DNA from: Amblyomma americanum
Taxonomy: Eukaryota; Arthropoda; Arachnida; Ixodida; Ixodidae
Assembly: GCF_052857255.1 (NCBI RefSeq)
Contig: NC_135498.1
Coordinates: 162,870,124 to 162,934,123 of the forward strand
Direction: 5' to 3'
DNA length: 64,000 bases
Part shown: one piece after another, positions 33,001 to 42,911 of the stretch
Position numbering within the stretch: the first letter of the stretch is position 1
How the letters are laid out: each line of letters starts with the position of its first letter
Translations under genes and position numbers: made by a program
Notes under the pieces: generated by a model
What the model saw: only the letters and a program-made list of their open reading frames with translations
What the model was told of the DNA's origin: nothing
The model's database searches: none

Positions 33001-33615
33001 CGCGACCTCTTGCCAAGCTCTTCCCGGCGAATAAAATGTTTTACAATCAATCTGCTTCTACTGAAGCGCTTAGAACATTTTCGACTAATTAAGCGGGAAA
33101 ATATCAGAACAAATGATTTAACGAGGCTTTACCTTTTAAAGAATATTGTTTTCAATGCTCGCCTCTGCGGCCTTGCCGTGACGGTTTCCACTGCCCAAAA
33201 CAGATGGCGCCACTGCCGCCCTTCAGCGAAAAAGCGTCGTCTGCGGGTTTTTGGTTGCCGATCTCTACGTAGACGATTACGTTTTCGCATCATGCACGGC
33301 TCAACTATGTAAGCACCGTTGTGAAACTTGCTACGATACAAAAGTTACCATAATACGCATGCTCTGTGTGCAGTTTCACAGCAAATGAGCCAGCGGTTGA
33401 GGCGGGGAAATTTTTTAAAGTGTTCATGATAAAAACGCACAACACTGTACATTAGGAACCTCCGTCGCACATATTGAAAAATCATTCCTATGGGCCCTGC
33501 TGCAGCTGACCACCACCCATAGTCCGTACTTCTGTCAGGATCTCAGTCAGGAAATATTTTCGCCCGAAGTGGCCACATCCGGCCGCTTCTCACATCGGGT
33601 TGTGATGAACTGCTT

Positions 33616-33783
33616 CGTGTGCTTGTCGGAGCTAAGGCGAGGAAGAGTCTGCTCCGACAGTGTTGGGGCTCAAACTGTTTTAATCGCGGTGCTCGCGCTG
33701 CGGCTGCCTGGCCCAACTTAGAACTTGTTGTCCGGCGCCGCGTGTCGTGGCCTGCGAGCCGAGCGTGGCGCGAGGGGTGCTAC
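33616..33783 (-). repeat. 3' LTR of the minus-strand Gypsy element
   Basis: About 168 bp, minus strand TGTAGCACCCCTCGC to CTCCGACAAGCACA. A purine-rich tract (GGCTTCCTCTCTACGGGGAGCC region) lies just before it on the minus strand. It pairs with 42754-42911. Ends are by eye. Confidence 0.6.
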
Positions 33784-33958
33784 AGGGCTCCCCGTAGAGA
33801 GGAAGCCACAAGCACACAGCGGATGTTCTTGGAAGAAGGGGCGCACGATGGTGGCGCAGCCAAAGCGGAAGTGAGTATTGAGCCGACGGGAAGAGGAGTG
33901 GCAGTGTAGGCTGGTGTAGGTCGTTCAGCCGCCCCGACGTCTTCACGGCCGTTGACGT

Positions 33959-34889
33959 CTAAAGTAAGGTCTTCTGCGCACGATGGAGGATGCAGAAACG
34001 TCCATGGTAGGTCGGCGTGAGGGGTGGACGGACGTGGTCATGGCGGATGAAGACCTGGGTGCAGGAGCCCAGGTCCTGGCTGACGAACACTGACTGAGGG
34101 TGAAGGGCTGCTGGGGTGACTGGAGTAACGTGTCGAAATGTGTTGCGTAGGTTTCGTATGTAGCTGGAAGCGTCATGGATTAACGGAGGGGAAGAAGGTG
34201 AGAAGAATTCCCCAGGGAGACGCAGGGGAACACCGTAGACTAGCTCGGCAGAAGAGCTGCCGAGGTCAGCCTTCAGTGCCGAGCGAATGCAAAAGAAGAG
34301 TTGAAGGTGGTCGGCCCAGCGTGCCTTTGGCTGATAAGTGGTAAGGGCAGCCTTCAGTTGTTGATGCAGACGTTCCAACATGCCATTGGCCGAAGGATGG
34401 TAGGCGGTCGTTCGAATGTGGATGACTCCCGAATGTTTGCGAGGGCAGAAAACTGGCCGATGGAAACGGGCGGCCGCAGTAGGTGGTGACGACAGACGGG
34501 CAGCCGAAGGGAGAGATCCAGCCGGCCATGAAGGCCCAAGCAACGGTCTCGGCTGTAGTGTCAGCAACGGGCAACGCCTCGGGCCAGCGGATGAAACGAT
34601 CCACGCATGTGAGCAGATAAGTAGCCCCACGTGATAACGGGAGCGGTCTTACAATGTTTATGTGAACGTGGGAAAACCGTGCGTCAGGAGGCCGATAAGG
34701 AGAATCAGGCTTGACGGCAGGCCGGTGAACTTTGACGTTCTGCCAGTGAAGGTAGGTTCTTGCCCAGTGGCGGACGTCGGCATTGATGCTTGGCCATATG
34801 AAACGAGATGTGATCAGCTTCTTCGTAGCACGAATACCAGGGTGGCTTAGGCGGTGCAGTTTTTCAAAACTGGTGCGACGGAAAGCCAA
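33959..34889 (-). pseudogene. Gypsy integrase remnant
   Basis: Minus frames 34889-34266 and 34630-33959 overlap with a frameshift. The N-terminal zinc region shows HRLSHPGIRATKKL followed by ARTYLHWQN, where the expected second cysteine pair is not intact. The core shows INIVRPLPLSRGATYLLT (first acidic residue replaced by Asn) and VVTTYCGRPF (second acidic position not preserved). Further on come TAYHPSANGMLERLHQQL and a C-terminal HDHVRPPL region. Integration would need the three acidic residues, so this enzyme looks dead. Confidence 0.75.
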
Positions 34890-35032
34890 AGGTAAGTAGG
34901 GGTGCGAGACGCCAGTGGATGTCTCGCACGTAATGAACTGGGAGGAAAACGGCAGTGTACATTCGACGAAGGACGAAGACGTGGACTAGCAGCGAAGACG
35001 AAGTAGCTCTGGATCATCGCGCTGTGCAGCTG

Positions 35033-36617
35033 CTAGCTCCTCCATGTCCACTGGTGATTTGGACGCCATGAGACTAACACGAAAAAGCGCATCAGCAGCA
35101 GCAGCATTTTCCGAACCATGGACGTGACGGAGGTCCACTGTAAACTCGGAGATAAAACACAGTTGGCGGATCTCGCGTGCAGTGCAGGTGATGTGGTTCC
35201 TTTTGAAGGCAAATGTCTAAGGCTTATGCTCCGTGGTGACGTGAAAGTCCCGGCCCTCCAGGAAGCAGCAAAAATGCCTGATAGCAAGGTACACAGCGAG
35301 CAGTTCTCGACCGAAGGTGCTGGATTTTTTCTCAGGTGGCTTCAGCTTTTGGGAGCAAAAAAACCGAGAGGCTTCCAACTAGAGACGTGCTGCTCGAGGC
35401 GTCGGTGACGAGGCGCAATGGAGCGTCAGGAATTGTGTGTATGAGCAAAATGGCGCCTGCGAGCGCAATCTTGGCAGCAGAAAATGCAGCTGCAGCGTCT
35501 TCAGTCCACTGAAGTGGTGTAGCAGAATCTTTTTCAGTAGCCAAAAGATCGGTCAGAGGCTTCAAGAGGTGCACTTCGGCAGAAAGCGGCGATGAAAGTT
35601 CAGGAGGCCAAAGAATTCTCTGCCCTTTTTAAACGACGTTAAAGTTGGAAAATCTTGAATGGCTTTGACTTTGCTGTCGATAGGCCGAATACCTTTTGGG
35701 GTGACAAGGTGGCCGAGGTACTGTATTGTAGCTACGCCAAAGAGGCACTTGTTTGGGTTGATGACGAGCCCATATTCATCAAGTCGGTGGAAGAGGACGG
35801 GCAGATGAACTTCATGCTGAGAACCGGATGAACTTGCGACGAGGAGATCATCGATGTAAGCGAACATGAAGTCGGGGCCTCGCGTAAACTCGTTGATAGT
35901 CCGCTGAAAAGTCTGTGCGACGTTGCGCAAGCCAAATGGCATACGCTCATACTCCAAGAGGTTGAACGGTGTAGTAATGGTTGTCTTCGGAATACCAGCG
36001 TGCGCCACGCGAATTTGATAAGCCTTCACTAAGTTAGTTTCAGAGAAGATCGTGCACCCAGCAAAATTTGATGCGAAGTCCTGTATGCGAGGAAGTGGAT
36101 AGCGGTCTGGTAAAGTGCGAGCATTGAGAGCGTGGTAATCTCCACATGGCCTCCAGTCTCCCGCGTCTTTTTTTGGCACCAAGTGAAGTGGCGATGCCCA
36201 GTTGCTGGAGGAAGGGCATACTCTGCCGAGTTGAAGCAGGTGTTGGAATTCACGGCGAGCTATAGCGAGGCGTTCTTTAGACAAGCGGCGAGGGCGAGCA
36301 AACACCAGAGGTCCGGAAGTCAGATTGTGGTGGGTGATCGAGTGCTTCACTGGTGACTCTCTGGTGTGCGGCTTTATCGAGTTGGAAAAATCTGTGAGAA
36401 CTTTCGCACACGGCGAAACAGGGACGATAGCGCGAAGCATCTTTGCAGCAGCGGTGGAGAGTACGCTGTCGACGAAGAGGTGCGTGCTGAGATCTATAAG
36501 GCGATGAGATTGCATCTCGACTCCTAGGTTGAAGAAGCTGAGGAAGACTTTGCCGAGAACAGCTTGCGAGACGTCAGCGATAGTGAAGATCAAACGAAAC
36601 GTGTGGCGCATTCCCAT
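35033..36617 (-). pseudogene. Gypsy reverse transcriptase and RNase H
   Basis: 36617-35562 is open for 351 codons: a protease C-terminal part (VLGKVFLSFFNLG), then RT with SSNWASPLHLVPKKDAGDWR, the palm core AYIDDLLVASS at about 35880-35850, and TIQYLGHLVTPKGIRPIDSK. 35574-35332 in another frame continues with RNase H (LRLVTDASSST, then FLLPKAEAT), where a frameshift breaks the polyprotein. Further RNase H and linker pieces reach about 35033. The RT core motif is intact although the gene is not. Confidence 0.8.
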
Positions 36618-36699
36618 TGTTAAGCGTAAGAGGCCGTACGTGTGAATGGGCGAGTTGTTGATCGCTCGAAGTGGAGAGGCTTGGTTGTTGCGACAGCGA

Positions 36700-37148
36700 T
36701 CTGTCCAAGAGGCTGCTATGACGCTTACCTGTGCTCGTTGTCGACCAGGAAGCGAGCGCCAGTGATCTTGTCCGAAACATATAAAAGGCAGCGTGCCCGT
36801 TCACCAGCACCTTTTGCCACCGTGAGTGGCCGGTCGCAGCGTTTTCTGACCAGGAGCACAGGTGGGTGCACTTGCGAGAGAGATGTCCAAGGTACGGTGG
36901 TACCAGCATACAGCCGAGGTGATGGTGTCTGGCTGAGCATCAGATGGTTGGGTCTCTGAAGACGCGAAGGTGGCGGGGAGCAGCGGCGTGAGCGGAAATT
37001 CCGCGATGAACTGCGTGGTAAGGGGGCGAGGACACCGAGCCGGCTGGGAAGAGCATGAAGTCGACATTCGTTGCTGGCAAGCTGGGAGTCTGCAGGAGAA
37101 GTTGAAGGCGGACTGGTCATAGAGCTGACATTGGGGAGCCATGAGTTG
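36700..37148 (-). pseudogene. Gypsy gag C-terminal part and protease start
   Basis: The minus frame from 37120 to 36725 encodes a Ser/Pro-rich gag tail and then RCLLYVSDKITGARFLVD, the strand leading into the aspartic protease site. The expected Asp-Thr-Gly is replaced (Asp-Asn-Glu) and a TAA follows at once, so the protease is broken. At 37142 the frame meets the nested LTR element. Its partner half is at 42187-42720. Confidence 0.7.
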
Positions 37149-38127
37149 TGTTACATTCGGGCGTCAGCCCGTCCTTATTAGCGGCGTCGTCAGTAGGGCT
37201 CACTTGTTGGATACCAACACTAAGCTCCTTCGGGATGGCCCCGAACCACGCGAAAAGAATCCCTCCCACGTTCCCGACCCAGGTGCCCCGAAGAGCGTCG
37301 CCCGGGCGGACTCCGGGCGAAGCGCAGAGGCCCTCGCACCGATCGAGCGGTACCTAATCCCAAATGCCCGTTACTGAGCTGAGGGAACTAATGCGGCCTG
37401 GTTCCCGGTGGAAGACGGTCGGCGTGGGAAAGCGGCGGTGGATTAGCGGGCACCGTCCGACAGCCTTCGCAGGCATCGCCAAGAACAAAGCGTCTCTTTC
37501 GGCTGCAGGACCCTACCATGCGATCTTGTCCGGCGCGTCGGCTGACATCTAAAGAGCAGGTGTCAAACCCGCGTGGGTACTTTTGGCCGGTTATAAACCA
37601 TATCCCTCTGCCGTCGACGTGAACCCAAAGGCGTCCTCCTCTCTCCCTGGCTCGCCACGTGACGAGAACGTGTTCTTGTGTGCGGTGGTGCGTGTTTGTG
37701 CGCGATAATACAGGTTTTAGGCCACTCCCACCCATGTGGGGCCGTCCTCAACCTGGGAAATCTGGGGACTGAGAACTGTTTATAACGTGACAGCGAGTGC
37801 AGTGAAAATGGTGCTCCCTTTAATGCTCCTCCTCGATGCTCTTTTTGGGATGCTCCGCCGTGCTCCTTTTAATATGATCTTACATTAAGACCCTCTCTTC
37901 GTAGATAAGTTCCTTTTGATCTCAATCCATGTAAATACTGTTCACAGACCCGCTAGTAACCTTCCTGACATCATCCAACTCCGTTAGCTCGGCGGCAGTC
38001 TTGTCCTTATGGTGGTGGCGGTGGTCGGAGCAAGTGTCGTTCCTGACCGATGGTTCCCTCGAGAGCGATTTCGAAACCCACTTCAACAACTGGTGGCAGC
38101 GGTGGGATTGAAGTGCCATCTCCAACA
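37149..38127 (+). repeat. Left (5') LTR of the nested element
   Basis: Collinear with 41213-42180 from GTTAYRTTCGGGCGTCAGCC to GCCATCTCCAACA. Antisense open frames inside it (such as 37735-37388) are shadows, present in both LTRs with different breaks. Confidence 0.8.
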
Positions 38128-38190
38128 CCTGGTGGCAGCAGTGGGATAGAAGCGCCATCTTCAACAACTGGTTGGCAGCAGTGCGATGAA
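38080..38190 (+). promoter_or_regulatory. Primer-binding-site-like motif in triplicate
   Basis: CTGGTGGCAGCGGTGGGA, CTGGTGGCAGCAGTGGGA and CTGGTTGGCAGCAGTGCGA recur at about 46-bp spacing, each preceded by CAACA. The right LTR has a single copy and ends at the CAACA after it, which places the 5' LTR end at 38127 and makes the second copy the likely primer-binding site. The primer tRNA was not identified. Confidence 0.5.
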
Positions 38191-38369
38191 CCGGGAGACA
38201 TGGTGCTGCATCTGCGGGTGAGTGCTTGGTTTTTGTTTTGGATCCTCCAGGCTTCAAATTCTGGGTTAAAAATTTTAACTGCTGGTTGATCGGGTGTATG
38301 TCTGTAGGACAGTGGTAGAAGCTCAAAATCACCATAAGCGAGAAAAAACAATTTTTAAATGCAGCGACC

Positions 38370-39985
38370 GTGGACCTGACGAGGTTTTCGAGGGCAGAAC
38401 TTTGGTTTTTGTGCGATTGGTTTCGAGTCGACGTTGAGAAAACCGCAAGAGATTCGGACATTATCCAGGCAATCAAAAGTTTTCAAACAGAATTAGAAGA
38501 TGATTTTGAAATTTCTTGGAATAACACTCAAAGGTGGGCAAAAAAACAGCAGCGCAAAAGAACTGAGGAAATGGAGATGCAGAAACAAGAGGCAGAGCTG
38601 CAAAAACAAGAGGCAGAGCTGCAGGAGCAAAAAGTTCTCAAAGAAGCTATTCAGAAACTAACAGCGGAGCTAGAGCAGGTGGAAGCCGAGGCTGAGAACA
38701 GACGGCTCTGTAAAGGTATCAAATGGGGAACAGAGTGGAACCCTGTTGGCATTGCAAATTGGGGCAACTTCGAGTTATGGAGGCACTGCGGCGTCAGTGT
38801 ACAAATTGTGGCTAAATCTGCGAAGCTGGCGTATGAAGTGTGTGGAGCTGCAGACGGATATAAATGCAGTACGGAGAGCCAGGTTGATGCAGAGGACGAT
38901 AGCCCGACTGTAGATGAGCAGTGCTTTTCCGAGGAAGGCACTGAGTGCGATAAGCAGGCGGTAGAGGACTATTTTCTAAAAAGTGAACTGCTGAACTCGG
39001 GGCAGAGGAAGGTCCGTCTGTCAGCTCTGTGGAGCTGGCACCGCGCTGCGAAGAGGCCAGTTTAAACTTGGACGGGCCCAACTTCTCGGCAGTAGGAGGT
39101 TCTCGTGTCAGCTGTGTAGAGCTGACACTGTGCAGCGAAGGCAACGAGACCATTTTAGACTTAGATGAAGGTTTCCGAGGTGCGAATGATAAACTAGAAG
39201 CTAGGTGTGATGAGGAAACGCACAAGGAACAGCCTAGGCGGAAAAAAGGAAAAGGGCAAGGACCAAGAAAAAAAGAGACAAGACATCAGACCCTAAATTC
39301 CGGTGCGCTGGCGGGTGCTAAAAATAGCCCCGTTAGAAATGCGGCAGAAGGCAAAGCAAAAGCTTCCCGCATTAAACCTTGCAAATTAGCAACAAACGTT
39401 ACTGGTCAGGCGACGTGCGTGAATGATTCTAAACATCAGCGCTGTAACAGAGATGGAAGACCGCATCCTGCAAGCAGAACAAGAGCGGCGTTTTTCAAGA
39501 GGCATCGGCCTGCGGGAAGACCGAGACCACATCGACCGGACAGACAGGAGGTAAGAAAAGAAGAAAAGCGGCCGGAAAGATCACAAGGCGCAACGTTGCG
39601 AGACACCCGGCGCACGCCACCGCAGGGATCGAGCAACAGTAACAGAGACTACACATGCATGTGTGTTAAGCCAATTCTGCACGTGCACTTGAGGAGGATG
39701 GGTCCTTCAATTTCAGCATGGAGTTCCGGGAATAGCTCAGGGCCAAAGCATAGCCGAACTTACTTGGGACGAGAAAAAAGGGTAGCTTCTCGAGCTGGAC
39801 GCGGTTCGTCGTCAGGAGCCGGTTCTCGACCTTGCGTGTTTTACCAGGACCGTTTGAGCGCGTCGAGGGTTTGTGCATTTGACAGTAGCGGTCAGGAATG
39901 GCTTTTTCCAGTACCTTTTTGTGAAACCTTGAGAGCAGGACAATCAGTCAAAGAGCGACCCCGGTGGGCGCGTCTGAAAGGCTAA
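38370..39985 (+). pseudogene. Gag-like protein of the nested element (one frameshift)
   Basis: Frame 38370-39065 (231 codons from the first ORF start; the frame is read as MDLTRFSRAELWFLCDW) encodes an N-terminal helix-rich domain. A Glu/Gln coiled coil with tandem QKQEAEL units follows at residues about 70-110, then GIKWGTEWNPVGIANWGN and a Cys-containing region. At about 39025-39065 the sequence passes to a second frame open to 39985, with a conserved block (EEASLNLDGPNFSAVGG) and a long Arg/Lys-rich tail (about 39220-39700). No CCHC knuckle was seen. A single indel near 39025 would explain the frame change. Similarity to tick LTR gag proteins is from memory of the N-terminal pattern. Confidence 0.55.
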
Positions 39986-41212
39986 TCCTTTCAACGCGGG
40001 GGTGGTGAGTCAGCTTTCACCCTGCGTAGCCAATAGAAGTAGATGTTTTTTTATTCCTTTTTTGGGGTTTGTGAAATCGGGGAAGAAAAGGCTACTTTGT
40101 TTTGGCTAACGATTCGTAGTTGATCTGATATGGTTGTATTTTCTTATAACTTCGATAAACGTTAATGCGCCATCGACATAGCAATCAAGAGTGTTAAGTT
40201 GCCGTGCTACCAAGTGACAAGGGCACTCACAGGAATGTAGCTAGAGTCGTGTAGATGAGACGCTGATTCCTTAATGGAAACCATTCGCGACAGACGGTTT
40301 TTGTCTCTTAATTTCGGCACATATTTGCTTTTGTGTGCTCGGTAGATTCGAGCGTGTCAGACTTCGGTGAGTTAACAAGGGTTTGTTGCTACATTAGAGA
40401 CAGTGTAGCTAATGCATTGCAGGAGGCAATAAAATAGGTGTATTTGTACGTATTTGCCTACTTGTGTTTAGCGGCGCCTGGTTAGTTAGCTGATTGCGGT
40501 ATTCTTAGATTAGCCTAATGAAGTGAAGCTGCATTATGTATTGTGGAGAAGAAATGTAGCAACTTTGTGTATAAATGATTGTGACGAGGTGTCGAATTGA
40601 CACAATGAGTTTAAGAGGCGCATCTCGCTAGTACGAGAGTCAGTAAGGTCTGTGATGCGCAGTCGCATCTTTGAGAGTTGAGTCGGAACATTGATTCTCA
40701 GTCTCGAGCAATCAAGCTTCTTTGAGAAGAACCCGTAGATTAAACTGAGCGCTGGTCAAATTTTAAGCAGACTTTCGATATTTTGTTGTAATAGAGGGAT
40801 CAGAGCTTGGATCGATAAGGAATGAAATTTCTATTCAAAATTTGTAAACTCTGACACACCGCCGCTTATCGTACAACGTGGCAGTCTGTCCTTGGCGACC
40901 TCAGATATGACGCGGACGCTCGCTTTTACCTTATATCGGGCAAAAGTTAGGGGTCATTATTCTCGAGCAGGATTTTGTTTGACATTAGAAGGAAGCCTGG
41001 CGGGTCTGGAGTGAATTTCGTGCGCTAGCGTGTGGGGCTGTGCTTTGTTCAAAACGTCCCATATAAGGTATCGTTTGTTGGTGGTTTGGTGCTTTGGATT
41101 TGTCTACTGAGTTGATACTGCAAGCCAGGAAATCAACGTGGACGCAAGAACATCTCTTCATGCCCTGCGGTTGGGAGCGCTGGCCCGTCGAGATTTTCGG
41201 GGCCGCGGAGGA
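39986..41212 (+). other. Non-coding 3' interior of the nested element
   Basis: About 1.2 kb without a pol-like ORF. It ends in the purine tract before the right LTR. It may be what remains after deletion of pol or a native long 3' UTR. Confidence 0.5.
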
Positions 41213-42180
41213 GTTATGTTCGGGCGTCAGCCCGTCTGTATTAGCGGCGTCGTCGGCTGGGCTCACCTGTTGGAAACGAACACTAAGCTTCTTCTGGATG
41301 GTCCCGGACCACGCGATGAGAATTTCTCGCACGTTCCCGACCCGAGTACCCTGAAGAGCGTCGGCCGGGCGGACTACGGGCGAAACGGAGAGACCGCCGC
41401 ACTGATCGAGCGGCAGGTAATCCCAAGTGCCCTTGACTAAGCTGAGGGAACTAATGCGGCCTGGTTCCCGGTAGAAGACAGTCGGCGTGGGAAAACGGTG
41501 GCGGATTAGCGCGAATCGTCTGCCAGCCTTCGCAGGCATCGCCAAGAACGAAGCGTCCCTTTCGGATACTGGACCCTGCCATGCGATCTTGACGGCGCAT
41601 CGGCTGACGTCTAAAGAACAGGTGTCAACCCCGCGTGGGGATATTCGGCCGGTAAGAAAACATCTCCCTCCGCTGTCGACGTGGACCCGAGGGCATCCTC
41701 CTCTCCCCTTGCTCGTCACGCGACGAAGGCGTGTTCTTGTGTGCAGTGGTGCGTGTTTGTGCGCGATAATACAAGTTTTAGGCCACTCCCACCCTGGCGG
41801 AGACGTCCTCAACCTGGGGAATCTGGGGACCTAGAACGTTTTAAAACGGGACAGCGAGTGCAGTGAAAATGGTGCTCTCCTTTATTGCTCCTCCTCGATG
41901 CTCTTTTTCGGATGCTCTATCGTGGTCCTTTTACAATGATCTTACATTAAGACCCTCTCTTCGGAGAGAAGTTCGTTTTGATCTCTATCCATGTAAACAA
42001 ACCCTCTCGTAACATTCCTCCCATCATCTAACTCTTTTAACTCGTCGGCAGTCCTGTCCTCCTGGTCGCGGTGGAGTTCGAGCAAGCGTCGTTCCTGCCC
42101 TGTGGTGCCATCGAGAGCGACTCCGAGCCCCCATCCAACAACTGGTGCCCAGCGGTGGGTTTGAAGCGCCATCTCCAACA
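41213..42180 (+). repeat. Right (3') LTR of the nested element
   Basis: Starts GTTATGTTCGGGCGTCAGCC, ends GCCATCTCCAACA, followed by GAGTAG. It differs from the left LTR by scattered substitutions and small indels, so the insertion is not very recent. Confidence 0.8.
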
Positions 42181-42186
42181 GAGTAG

Positions 42187-42720
42187 TACGGAACACGGCC
42201 ATCAAGTTCAGCGATATTGTCTAATGAAACATCCCCCACAGCTGCGAGGATGGGGACCATGTGTTGGGGAAGACGCTGAAGGAACAATTCACTCAGAAGG
42301 AAATCGTGCTGAATAGCGGAGTTTCCAAGTAGCTGGCACATGCGAGGGAGGAGCTGCGAAGGGCGGGTGCTGGAGTTTGCTGCACTTGGACGCTGACTTG
42401 CGGTCGATGATAACCGCCTTCAACGTGTGGAAGAGTTGAGCCAGTCCGGCGATATGATGACGTCCACTATGTCCTCAGCGACGTCAGGAGGCAGGGACGA
42501 CACGAGGCGGAGGAACCTGGTCTCCTGGCTGGAGATACGTCGCAGATCGAAACGCGCCTTAACCTGCAGGAGCCAGGTGCAGGAGCTATTGGGCCAAAAT
42601 GGAGGCGGCCTGACTGGCTGGAACGCGGCCACCCGTCTCACCGAGAGGTTGAGCGTTATGGGACAGGACGCGGATGGTAGGAACGGCGGAACAGCGAGGG
42701 GAATCCATGGAGGATGATGG
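42187..42720 (-). pseudogene. Gypsy gag N-terminal part
   Basis: Minus frames 42812-42420 and 42341-42187 encode an arthropod Gypsy gag: PPPFWPNSSCTWLLQVKARF, RRISSQETRFLRLVSSLPPD, then LLGNSAIQHDFLLSELFLQR and VGDVSLDNIAELDGRVPYY. A frameshift lies between the two blocks. The second block stays open up to the nested insertion and its frame resumes at 37142. Confidence 0.8.
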
Positions 42721-42753
42721 GGTTGCGTGTTTGAAGCTGGCTCGCAAAATCTT

Positions 42754-42911
42754 TCGGAGCTAAAGCGAGGAAGAAGCAGCTCCGACAGCGTTGAGGTTAG
42801 AACTGTTTTCATTGCGCGGCTCGGGCTGCGGCTGCCTAGGCTAGCTTCCTACTTCTTTTCTGGCGCCGGGTACCATTGCCTGCGTGCCGAGCGCGGCGCA
42901 AGGGGCACTAC
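42754..42911 (-). repeat. 5' LTR of the minus-strand Gypsy element
   Basis: Shares order and sequence with 33616-33783 (CGGAGCTAAAGCGAGGAAGA, CGCGGCTCGGGCTGCGGCTG, GGGGCACTACA). About 158 bp. Confidence 0.65.

Larger units (their letters stand above)
27381..33050 (+). mobile_element. Full-length, uninterrupted I-clade non-LTR retrotransposon
   Basis: 5,670 bp flanked by a perfect 10-bp direct repeat TCTGCTTCTA (27371-27380 and 33051-33060), placed inside MITE copy B. It has a 263-base 5' UTR, ORF1 (27644-29551), ORF2 (29434-33000) and a ~50-base 3' UTR with AATAAA at 33030-33035, ending TTTTACAATCAA without a long poly(A). Domain content (APE-type endonuclease, RT, RNase H, C-terminal Cys/His motif) fits the I superfamily. 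No premature stop or frameshift was seen in either ORF, so this copy may be recent and possibly competent. It lies antisense to the proposed host gene, within its intron 2. Confidence 0.9.
27034..33447. mobile_element. Second MITE copy (B), split by an I-clade retrotransposon
   Basis: The left half is 27034-27380 and the right half 33051-33447, both collinear with copy A. The ends CAGCATTGTGCGTTTTTATCG and CAACACTG-TA flank it. Subtracting the 5,670-bp insert and one 10-bp target duplication leaves 734 bp, nearly the length of copy A, which confirms the boundaries. Copies A and B share the single TA at 27032-27033. Confidence 0.85.
37149..42180 (+). mobile_element. Nested gag-only LTR retroelement
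   Basis: 5,032 bp with ~970-bp LTRs (37149-38127 and 41213-42180), inserted in the gag of the minus-strand Gypsy element. Flanks GAGTTG (37143-37148) and GAGTAG (42181-42186) form a candidate 6-bp target duplication with one mismatch. Priming-site-like sequence follows the left LTR, and the purine tract GGGGCCGCGGAGGAG precedes the right one. The 3.1-kb interior encodes only a gag-like protein and no protease, RT or integrase, so replication would depend on another element. Confidence 0.85.
33616..42911 (-). mobile_element. Gypsy-type LTR retrotransposon, split by a nested LTR element
   Basis: Minus-strand order from right to left: 5' LTR (42754-42911), gag first part (42720-42187), a 5.0-kb nested insertion, gag second part and protease (37142-36700), RT and RNase H (36617-35033), integrase (34889-33959), 3' LTR (33783-33616). 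The LTRs share CGGAGCTAARGCGAGGAAGA, GCGGCTGCCT and GGGGYRCTACA. The gag frame on one side of the insertion resumes in register on the other side when the insertion and one target-repeat copy are ignored. The copy is inactive, with several frameshifts, a protease active-site change and degraded integrase. Confidence 0.85.

Noticed and set aside
40985..41812. 275-codon minus-strand open frame
   Set aside because: It lies inside the right LTR of the nested element, and the corresponding frame in the left LTR is much shorter. No family resemblance. An antisense shadow.
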